10,945 nt of DNA from an uncultured bacterium (GTDB taxonomy: Bacteria > Verrucomicrobiota > Lentisphaeria > Victivallales > Victivallaceae): positions 1-10,945 of the forward strand of contig CASECL010000040.1 of the NCBI GenBank assembly GCA_949286445.1, written 5' to 3'. The position numbers and the translations under genes are program-made. The notes under the pieces are model-generated. The model searched no databases. It worked only from the letters and a program-made list of their open reading frames with translations, and was not told the origin of the DNA. Numbering within the stretch: the stretch's first letter is position 1; each line of letters begins with the position of its first letter. Positions 1 through 5,912 of the stretch are shown here, piece by piece.

Positions 1-2
1 AA

Positions 3-79
3 TGGTGGAGCTGGTGGGAGTCGAACCCATGACCTATACGATGCGAACGTATCGCTCTAGCCAACTGAGCTACAGCCCC
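3..79 (-). tRNA. trnA: tRNA-Ala (anticodon CGC)
   Basis: Read on the minus strand this is a complete 77-nt cloverleaf with the 3' CCA encoded at 5-3. The acceptor stem GGGGCUG pairs with CAGCUCC and contains a G3:U70 wobble, the main identity element for alanyl-tRNA synthetase. The discriminator base is A73. The D stem is GCUC/GAGC, and the anticodon stem AUACG/CGUAU closes the loop UUCGCAU, giving anticodon CGC, which reads the alanine codon GCG. The T loop is the standard UUCGACU. The first T-stem pair is an A-C mismatch (positions 49/65), the only flaw. Its 3' processing signals and terminator would lie beyond the left edge. Identity as tRNA-Ala is secure because the anticodon and the G3:U70 pair agree. 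Confidence 0.97.
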
Positions 80-123
80 ATTTTTTTAAAGACGCAAGCC
101 AATTAACAGCCGCGACAATGCTT

Positions 124-151
124 AATTTAACCCAAATTTCATGAAAATCAA
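124..151 (-). promoter_or_regulatory. possible promoter of tRNA-Ala
   Basis: On the minus strand TTGATT (146-151) is followed after 16 nt by TAAATT (124-129). Each hexamer matches four of six positions of the sigma-70 consensus. Transcription would start about 40 nt before the mature tRNA 5' end, leaving a leader for RNase P to remove. The region is AT-rich, so chance matches are likely and the call is tentative. Confidence 0.3.
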
Positions 152-236
152 GTTTTTTTATCAAAAAATCATCACTATTTTTTTGATTTTTCAAAAAACA
201 GGGCTAAGTTATCCAATAACTAAACAGTTTTTTTAC

Positions 237-242
237 AGGTGA
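237..242 (+). promoter_or_regulatory. ribosome binding site of the sigma factor gene
   Basis: AGGTGA lies 7 nt upstream of the ATG at 250, a near-consensus Shine-Dalgarno at standard spacing. It supports that ATG as the true start. Confidence 0.6.
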
Positions 243-249
243 CCGCAAT

Positions 250-1647
250 ATGGCGGAAAGCGAAAATATAAATTGGAAAATTTCAGGTTCCGTAAAGTCA
301 ATCAATTCTGATTCGTCTTTCCGGGGGGCAGATGATTTTTCCGATTCTTTGCATGGATATCTGCGCAAAATTTCCACCCTGCCCCCGCTCCCCGAGGAGG
401 AACAAAGCCTCCTCGTGGCTGAAATTGGAAACCGTTTTGACAGCCTGAGAAAAACCCTGGCTCATTTCCCTTTCATAATTCAGGACGTCTTGACTCACCT
501 CCGGGAACAGCTGGAAAAAGAAAAAAATATTCACGACTTTTTCGTTATTTCATCCCTCCGCCGCGACAAAGATAAAGATGAAAGTCTGACAGCCTCTCAG
601 ATAGATGAAAAAATAAATAACTGGATTGCTGAATGTTCCAAAGCACTTGAGGAACTGGGTAATAAGGTAAAAAACAATGCTTCTTCACCGGAAATTCAGC
701 AGGCACGGGATATGCTGGCTCAGTCTTTCAATACCCTGGATATCGCCGGAGAACGGGTTGAGTATTATTGTGCGGCTTTAAAAGATCATTACCGCATCGG
801 AAATGCCGGAAGCAATAAAAATGAACCGGAAAACAGCAGTTCCTGTTTTGTGCCTCCGCCGGACGAAAACCGCGTAAATGACTTGCTTAAACAACTGAAC
901 TCCGACTATGACACACTTATGGAGCTGAAAGACCGGATGATTGAATCCAATCTGCGCCTGGTTATCCGGATTGCGCAAAGTTACCGCCACCGCGGAGTGC
1001 CTTTCAACGACCTGATTCAAGAGGGAAATCTGGGTTTGATGCGGGCATTGGTGAAGTTTGACGCCAAACTGGGAAACCGTTTCAGCACCTATGCCAGCTG
1101 GTGGATCCGGCACAACATATCCCGTTCCATTGCCGAACAGGCCAGGGTTATCCGTGTTCCCATGCACATGTTTGCCACCATCAACGCAATAAACCGGGCG
1201 GAGGAACAGTTCGTGCTGGAACATGAGCGCGAACCGGAACCGGAGGAACTGGCGGAAATTCTCTCTATGTCGCTGCCAAAACTTAATGCGATAAGAAAAA
1301 TGGCCCGGCAAACCATTTCTCTTCAATCGCCAATTGCCGGCAGAGGGGAAGGAGCCAGTCTGGAGGACTTCATTGCTGAAACCAGAAATGCTGATCCTAC
1401 CGAAAATTTTGCCAAAAGGATTGCCTACTCCCAGCTGGAAAAAATGCTGGACAAATTAAGTGAACGGGATCGACAAATTATCATAATGCGTTTCGGTCTG
1501 TTCAATCAGCCGCAGCTCACCGCCATGGAAGTAGGGCGGAGAATGAATCTTTCCCGGGAAAGAATACGGCAAATTGAGCTTAATGTAATGACAATTTTGC
1601 GTAATGAGTCAAAATTTCATCTGGATGACTGCATACAAAATGACTGA
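250..1647 (+). CDS. RNA polymerase sigma-70 family factor, RpoD-like with atypical -10 reading residues
   Basis: This 465-aa protein would bind core RNA polymerase and direct it to promoters. Region 1.2 is at about residues 31-62. Regions 2.1-2.4 are at about 225-305, including the core-binding stretch FNDLIQEGNLGL and the melting segment YASWWIR. Region 3 is at about 306-378. Region 4 is at about 385-452, with the helix-turn-helix LSRERIRQIE. Compared with E. coli RpoD it lacks acidic region 1.1 and has a non-conserved insert of about 160 residues (63-224). The two residues that in RpoD contact the -10 element, Gln437 and Thr440, are here His288 and Ser291. The Arg-Glu-Arg set that reads the -35 element is kept. 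It could be the principal sigma factor of its lineage or a group 2 alternative factor; the substitutions lean toward the latter, but this is inference. No terminator follows, so read-through into the gene at 1718 is possible. Confidence 0.95.
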   Translation: MAESENINWKISGSVKSINSDSSFRGADDFSDSLHGYLRKISTLPPLPEEEQSLLVAEIGNRFDSLRKTLAHFPFIIQDVLTHLREQLEKEKNIHDFFVISSLRRDKDKDESLTASQIDEKINNWIAECSKALEELGNKVKNNASSPEIQQARDMLAQSFNTLDIAGERVEYYCAALKDHYRIGNAGSNKNEPENSSSCFVPPPDENRVNDLLKQLNSDYDTLMELKDRMIESNLRLVIRIAQSYRHRGVPFNDLIQEGNLGLMRALVKFDAKLGNRFSTYASWWIRHNISRSIAEQARVIRVPMHMFATINAINRAEEQFVLEHEREPEPEELAEILSMSLPKLNAIRKMARQTISLQSPIAGRGEGASLEDFIAETRNADPTENFAKRIAYSQLEKMLDKLSERDRQIIIMRFGLFNQPQLTAMEVGRRMNLSRERIRQIELNVMTILRNESKFHLDDCIQND

Positions 1648-1660
1648 ATTTGATTTATTT

Positions 1661-1666
1661 TATAAT
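1661..1666 (+). promoter_or_regulatory. possible -10 element upstream of the secreted-protein operon
   Basis: A perfect TATAAT hexamer sits in the 70-nt AT-rich gap after the sigma gene, 51 nt upstream of the start codon at 1718. There is no good -35 hexamer at 16-18 nt and no extended -10 TG. The gap is so AT-rich that the match may be chance. Confidence 0.35.
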
Positions 1667-1703
1667 TTTTTGATATTCCGTGTAACCATAACCCCGGAAA
1701 ATT

Positions 1704-1709
1704 AAGGAG
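1704..1709 (+). promoter_or_regulatory. ribosome binding site of the 417-aa secreted protein gene
   Basis: AAGGAG lies 8 nt before the ATG at 1718. It is the strongest Shine-Dalgarno on the plus strand of the window and suggests that the first gene of the three-gene cluster is well translated. Confidence 0.7.
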
Positions 1710-1717
1710 TTTCATTT

Positions 1718-2971
1718 ATGATGAAAAAAATCATGTTGTCCGCTGTGGCAGTATTGTCACTGTGCGGTGCCGCCAATGCTGCTCAGGCAGTGTTTCAGAA
1801 GCCGGATTCAAAGATGCTGAAAGAAGCCAATTCAGTATATCTTTTCCGTTACCGCTATGATCTCAAGGGCGGAGCACATACCAACGGCGGCCATATCAAT
1901 GGTAAACTGCTTTATCAGGCAGTAGCGGCCTACGCCGGAGATACCAGCGCGGATGCCCCCCTGATCAAACATCTGCGTTTTCTGATTGACGGCAAAAACT
2001 GCATCAGTGCCAACGGCGGATATCCCGCCCAGCATGAAAGACTTTTTACCACGGCCCTGATTCTGGCAAAAAACACCCCCCGGGTATGGGAAAAATTCTC
2101 CGATAAAGAAAAACATAAGTTTGAACTCCTGATCAAAGCGGCTCTGGCCGGATCGGCGTTCACCACCAACGATAAACTTTTTGCTTCCGGACGGAGCAAA
2201 TGCCGCACTATTGATGGAGACGGCAACTGCAACCGCGGCTGGAATCCCAATTTCCGTGAAGGAATGATCGGCGGAATTATTGCCGGCAGCTGTTTCCTGG
2301 GCGGGAAAGAGGCGCAGAATTTTCTTGACACCTATGATCACAAGAAATTCACTGCCGAACTCAAAGATGCCGGTTTGACCAATACCTACGAGGTATTCAA
2401 CTGGAAGCAGACCCACCCGAATTCAAATGCTCCCACTCCGGAAGAGATCAATGATGCCCTGCATAATTACCGCTATGAAAAAATCAGCGCGGCAGAGCCG
2501 ATGAAACTCTATCTGACGCTGGTTCGCAATACTTACAGCGGCAAAGTCAATGCCGGTTTGAATAACGGCAAAGGCCGCAACGGTTCCGGCTGCATGGCCT
2601 CCGGTGCGGATAAACTTCCCAACAAAGGCAAACCCGGCATGCTCAAAGAGTTTGCCAGCATGGATGCCAATGGTCCCCGCAGCAGCATCGGTTACGCCTA
2701 TGACGGCTTCCGTCCCAATCTGGCAAATCAGTTTGCCCTGATCGCCTCCGGCAATTTCGACGCCAAAGATCCGGAATGGAAAAAGTCCCTCGAACTGGTA
2801 AAAGTCGGCAACGACGACCTCTTTTACAAACTTGACCACGGTTACATCGATTACTCCAAAGGAAAAGGCTCTAAGAAAGCCATTTCCATCAATGACCCCG
2901 GCCGGGACTTCAAATATACCCGCGAACTCTGGTACAATGTTATGTCCAAGTATCATCAGGATAACAAATAA
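1718..2971 (+). CDS. secreted protein of unknown function, possible alpha/alpha-toroid enzyme
   Basis: I do not recognise this 417-aa protein as a named family. It has a clear Sec signal peptide (lysines at 3-4, hydrophobic core to about residue 18) with likely cleavage after an A-x-A site at about 20-24, so it acts outside the cytoplasm. The mature part appears mostly helical. Notable motifs are HTNGGH (54-59), NGGYPAQH (99-106), a short acidic DGDGNC (166-171), GWNPNFREGMIGG (174-186) and YAYDGFRPN (326-334). Paired helices carrying conserved His, Asn, Arg and Tyr are common in alpha/alpha-toroid polysaccharide lyases, so a lyase or related carbohydrate-active role is a reasonable guess but not shown. 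The mature protein has five cysteines, which could form disulfides in the periplasm. It starts a three-gene cluster: the next gene begins 12 nt after its stop. Two adjacent ATGs (1718, 1721) are possible; the Shine-Dalgarno spacing fits either. Confidence 0.85.
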   Translation: MMKKIMLSAVAVLSLCGAANAAQAVFQKPDSKMLKEANSVYLFRYRYDLKGGAHTNGGHINGKLLYQAVAAYAGDTSADAPLIKHLRFLIDGKNCISANGGYPAQHERLFTTALILAKNTPRVWEKFSDKEKHKFELLIKAALAGSAFTTNDKLFASGRSKCRTIDGDGNCNRGWNPNFREGMIGGIIAGSCFLGGKEAQNFLDTYDHKKFTAELKDAGLTNTYEVFNWKQTHPNSNAPTPEEINDALHNYRYEKISAAEPMKLYLTLVRNTYSGKVNAGLNNGKGRNGSGCMASGADKLPNKGKPGMLKEFASMDANGPRSSIGYAYDGFRPNLANQFALIASGNFDAKDPEWKKSLELVKVGNDDLFYKLDHGYIDYSKGKGSKKAISINDPGRDFKYTRELWYNVMSKYHQDNK

Positions 2972-2983
2972 GGTTTGTAAAAT

Positions 2984-4375
2984 ATGAAAAAATCAACTTT
3001 TATGCTGGCTTTGTTATCTTCCGTGTCGCTTTTCGGAGCCACAGAATTAACCCATCACGACATTACCTGGAAATTTGACCGCGACTATCCGGTAGGACAG
3101 TTTGTCAATGGAGATTATTACGTCATCGGCGACAATGTCAAAGTTGTATCCATCACCAACACCTTGAATGACAAGAGTTTCCCCATAAAAAGAGGAAAAA
3201 ACGGCTCCATGATCAATCCGGTGGTGAAAGGCAATAAGCAGGGTTTCCATGTTGATGCGGACAAAAGTTATGTGGAAAAACTCAACGCCGCCCTCCCCGG
3301 CGGTAAAGAGCTTTCTCCCGCCAACCCGATTGTATTAAAACCCAATGACAGCCTGGTTTCTTCGGTGAGCTGGCTCTGGCGTTCCAATACGGATAAGGAA
3401 AAAGGCGCGCCGCGCCAGCTGCCCAGAGTAGGTGTCCGCCGGGCGGCGATACTTACCTGTCTGGACAAAGCTCCCCCGGAAGGTTCTTTCCGTCCGCCGT
3501 ATTGCGAAGGCGAAAAGAAGATGTACAATGTCAAAGATTTAAAACTTGACGTGCTGCGCAAACTTGATCCGCCCAAATCCGCTCCGGATCTCAAATTTCT
3601 GGAAGCTCGCACCACCCGCCCCTGGATTGATCACGGTATCGGCTGGTACGGTGCCTTCATCCATCCCTCGGAAAACATGCCGGATTACGGCCGCGACATG
3701 TGCCATGTCTGGGAACAAGCCATGCTGCTGCTCAATTGCGACTTTGACAAACTTCCCGGCAAACCCAAAAAAGACAAACTCCTTATCAATATCGTCCAGC
3801 AGGGCATCGACCTTGCCGCGGCGGCAAAAGCCGGTTGTCAATGGGAAGCCGACGGTGGACACTGTGCCGGTCGCAAACCGGTAATTTTGTTCACCGGCTT
3901 GCTGCTGGATGACCCTTACATGAAAAATGTTGGCAACTGGGATACCAAGTTCCAGGATAATCAGCAAACCTTCTATGTGAATGAGGACACGGTAAAACTC
4001 TCCAACTCCAGCCGCTGGAAACCGGATAAGAGAGCAAAGGTCATTCCCTACTCCAAGGATATGATCGGCATGCCGGAATGGGGTATCAGACATGAAAATT
4101 ACCCGCCGTCTGACAATGCCTTCTGGGGTGCTACCTACCGGGATATCAACAACAGTTATATTCCTGGTTTTGCCCTGGTGTCAATTATCATGGACAGCAA
4201 AAAACTTTTCAACCATGACGCATACTTTGACTATGCCGACCGGGTGATGAGTCAGGAAGATCTCTACAACAAACAGTACAACCGCCCGCCGCGCTTTGTG
4301 GCTGACATGTGGAAAGCATACCGGGGTAAATCATCCTACGATAAAAAATGGGATAAATTCCTGTTCCTCAAGTAA
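2984..4375 (+). CDS. secreted protein of unknown function, first of two tandem paralogs
   Basis: This 463-aa protein has a Sec signal peptide (MKKSTFMLALLSSVSLFGA, probably cut near residue 19). The N-terminal 20-150 segment looks beta-rich, with WKFDRDYPVG (29-38), NGDYYVIG (42-49) and DSLVSSVSWLWRS (122-134). The rest appears helical, with CLDKAPPEG (159-167), NMPDYGRDMCH (231-241), GGHCAGRK (291-298), MPEWGI (363-368), YIPGF (392-396) and FNHDAYFDYADRVM (409-422). His241, His293, Arg297, Tyr392 and His411 are shared with the paralog at 4399 and are candidate active-site residues. The layout, a small beta domain followed by a helical domain, resembles alpha/alpha-toroid polysaccharide lyases. 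I recall similar uncharacterised proteins in planctomycetes, but that is memory only. It starts 12 nt after the preceding stop, with AAGG at 2970-2973 as a weak ribosome binding site overlapping that stop, so translational coupling is likely. Confidence 0.85.
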   Translation: MKKSTFMLALLSSVSLFGATELTHHDITWKFDRDYPVGQFVNGDYYVIGDNVKVVSITNTLNDKSFPIKRGKNGSMINPVVKGNKQGFHVDADKSYVEKLNAALPGGKELSPANPIVLKPNDSLVSSVSWLWRSNTDKEKGAPRQLPRVGVRRAAILTCLDKAPPEGSFRPPYCEGEKKMYNVKDLKLDVLRKLDPPKSAPDLKFLEARTTRPWIDHGIGWYGAFIHPSENMPDYGRDMCHVWEQAMLLLNCDFDKLPGKPKKDKLLINIVQQGIDLAAAAKAGCQWEADGGHCAGRKPVILFTGLLLDDPYMKNVGNWDTKFQDNQQTFYVNEDTVKLSNSSRWKPDKRAKVIPYSKDMIGMPEWGIRHENYPPSDNAFWGATYRDINNSYIPGFALVSIIMDSKKLFNHDAYFDYADRVMSQEDLYNKQYNRPPRFVADMWKAYRGKSSYDKKWDKFLFLK

Positions 4376-4398
4376 ACATCACAGAAAGAAAAGACTGT

Positions 4399-5847
4399 AT
4401 GAAAAAGTTATCATCCGTTCTTCTGCTGTTCTGCGGCAGTCTGATGTCACTGTTCGGTGCTTCTGAATTGAGTCAGTACGGCATAACCTGGAAATTTGAC
4501 CGGGATTACCCGGTGGGAAAATTTGTCAACGGCGACTATTATGTCATCGGAAATGAAGTTAAAGTTATTTCCATAACCAATAACCTCAATGATAAAAGTT
4601 TTCCGGTGGTCAAAGGTAAAAACGGCTCCATGGTAAATCCGGAACATACCCGTTTGCAGGGTTTTGATTCCCAGATCAACAAAGGACGGATGTATGACGA
4701 AAAACTCAATGCCGCCCTCCCCGGCGGCAAAGAGCTTTCCGCCGGCAATCCTCTTATATTGCGTCCCGGCGACAGTCTGGTTTCTTCTGTGAGCTGGCTG
4801 TGGCGGAGCGGCAATGACCGTGAACCCGGTGCGCCGCGTTTTTCGCCGCGGGACGGCTGTACCCGTTCCACGCTGCGTTCAGCGGCTGTACTCACCTGCC
4901 TGGACAAAGCTCCGCCGGAAGGCACTTTCCGCCCCGGATACTGCGGCAGGGATAAAAAACTCTATAACTTCAAGGATCTCAAACTCGACCGTTTAGCCAA
5001 AGTTGATCCAGCTGCCAATGTTCCAGCAGTTGACACCTTGACCCAAGAGACCGTGCGGCCCTGGCTCGACCACATCAGCAACTGGGACGGAGCTTACATC
5101 CATCCTACTGAAAATATGCCGAACTACGGCCGTGACATGTGCCATATCTGGCTTAATGCCATGCTGCTGCTCAACTGCGACCCGGAAAAACTCCCGGGGA
5201 AACCGGATATCAAACCGCTTCTGGTCAATATTATTCAGCACGGCATCGATCTTGCCTCCATGGCAAAATGCGGTACTGACTGGCCGGCAAACGGTGGACA
5301 CTGCGCCGGACGCAAACCGGTAATACTTTTTGCCGGAATGCTGCTGGATGATCCGGAGATGAAAGCGGTAGGCACATGGAAAAACCGTTTCCAGGATAAT
5401 GAGCAGACCTTTTTTGTTACAGAAAAAGAAATTGACATGACCGCTTCCAAAAACTGGAAGCCGGACAGACGTGCTGCCCGTCATCCCTACACCCGGGAAA
5501 TGCTCGGCATGCCGGAGTGGGGTATTGTCCATGCGGCAAAACCGTCGGCTGATAATGCGGCGTGGAATGCCACTTACCGGGGGATAAACAATGGTTACAT
5601 TCCCGGCTTTGCGCTGGTTTCGCTCCTGATGAACAGCCGCAAGGAATTCAATCACGAGCCCTACTTTGACTATGCCGACCGGGTCATGGCGGACGAATCA
5701 GTAACCGCCAGAGACGGAACCAACCGGCTTCCGGGATTTGGAATGGCAATGTGGAAAAAATACCGGGGAAATTATCCGTCCAATTACAAACCGGAAAAAT
5801 ACGGAAAATTCTATTTGTCTGTCGATCCCTGGAAAAAGGGCAAATAA
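4399..5847 (+). CDS. secreted protein of unknown function, second of two tandem paralogs
   Basis: This 482-aa protein is clearly homologous to the one encoded at 2984. In the 28-residue block starting at ITWKFD (residue 29) 25 positions are identical, and every central motif recurs: CLDKAPPEG (167-175), NMPNYGRDMCH (239-249), GGHCAGRK (299-306), MPEWGI (371-376), YIPGF (400-404) and FNHEPYF (417-423). It differs by an insert around residues 148-160 that adds a cysteine (Cys154), and by a longer, divergent C-terminus after about 430. The Sec signal peptide ends near Gly20-Ala21. A cysteine at 12 lies inside the hydrophobic core but does not fit a lipobox. The gene follows its paralog by 23 nt with only an A-rich, poor ribosome binding site. 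Retention of all candidate catalytic residues suggests both copies are functional, perhaps with different substrate preference. The substrate is unknown. Confidence 0.85.
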   Translation: MKKLSSVLLLFCGSLMSLFGASELSQYGITWKFDRDYPVGKFVNGDYYVIGNEVKVISITNNLNDKSFPVVKGKNGSMVNPEHTRLQGFDSQINKGRMYDEKLNAALPGGKELSAGNPLILRPGDSLVSSVSWLWRSGNDREPGAPRFSPRDGCTRSTLRSAAVLTCLDKAPPEGTFRPGYCGRDKKLYNFKDLKLDRLAKVDPAANVPAVDTLTQETVRPWLDHISNWDGAYIHPTENMPNYGRDMCHIWLNAMLLLNCDPEKLPGKPDIKPLLVNIIQHGIDLASMAKCGTDWPANGGHCAGRKPVILFAGMLLDDPEMKAVGTWKNRFQDNEQTFFVTEKEIDMTASKNWKPDRRAARHPYTREMLGMPEWGIVHAAKPSADNAAWNATYRGINNGYIPGFALVSLLMNSRKEFNHEPYFDYADRVMADESVTARDGTNRLPGFGMAMWKKYRGNYPSNYKPEKYGKFYLSVDPWKKGK

Positions 5848-5849
5848 AC

Positions 5850-5896
5850 GCTTGAAGAAAACTGTTTTTCAGGTTATATTTTCATAACCGTCAAGC
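5850..5896 (+). promoter_or_regulatory. possible three-way-junction RNA element upstream of comEC
   Basis: Three inverted repeats are nested in the short gap before comEC. An outer stem GCTTGA (5850-5855)/TCAAGC (5891-5896) encloses two hairpins: GAAAA/TTTTC (5857-5861/5866-5870) and GGTTAT/ATAACC (5872-5877/5884-5889). Each stem is perfect but only 5-6 bp. There is no T tract, so it is not an ordinary terminator. It could be a leader structure, an operator, or chance. Confidence 0.3.
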
Positions 5897-5912
5897 CGTG
5901 AAAATATCAACC

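Larger units (their letters stand above)
80..249. other. AT-rich divergent intergenic region
   Basis: This stretch of 170 bases lies between the divergently transcribed tRNA-Ala and the sigma factor gene, so it must hold the 5' signals of both. I see no gene in it. It contains several short inverted repeats: a 10-bp palindrome TTTCATGAAA at 137-146, TTTTTTGA/TCAAAAAA with a 4-nt loop at 179-198, and AGTTAT/ATAACT with a 3-nt loop at 207-221. The 179-198 repeat is nearly all A and T and would make a weak hairpin. No convincing -35/-10 pair for the sigma gene was found; the best was TTGATT at 183-188 followed by a poor TAAGTT at 205-210. Confidence 0.6.

Noticed and set aside
179..198. Hairpin TTTTTTGA/TCAAAAAA as a terminator
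   Set aside because: The stem is almost all A-T, no gene ends next to it on either strand, and it lies in a divergent promoter region.
778..1326. 182-aa open frame on the minus strand within the sigma factor gene
   Set aside because: It lies entirely antisense to the conserved sigma regions, has no recognisable domain, and is explained by codon composition of the real gene.
1676..1699. TTCCG/CGGAA inverted repeat just before the ribosome binding site of the 417-aa gene
   Set aside because: Only 5 bp with a 14-nt loop; too weak to call a riboswitch or operator.
4399..4461. Lipoprotein signal in the second paralog (Cys12)
   Set aside because: The residues before the cysteine (LLF) do not fit a lipobox and the hydrophobic core continues past it; an ordinary Sec signal cut near residue 21 is better.
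4993..5655. 220-aa minus-strand open frame within the second paralog
   Set aside because: An equivalent antisense frame (3539-4093) occurs in the first paralog, as expected when both sense genes are conserved; no start signal or domain is visible.
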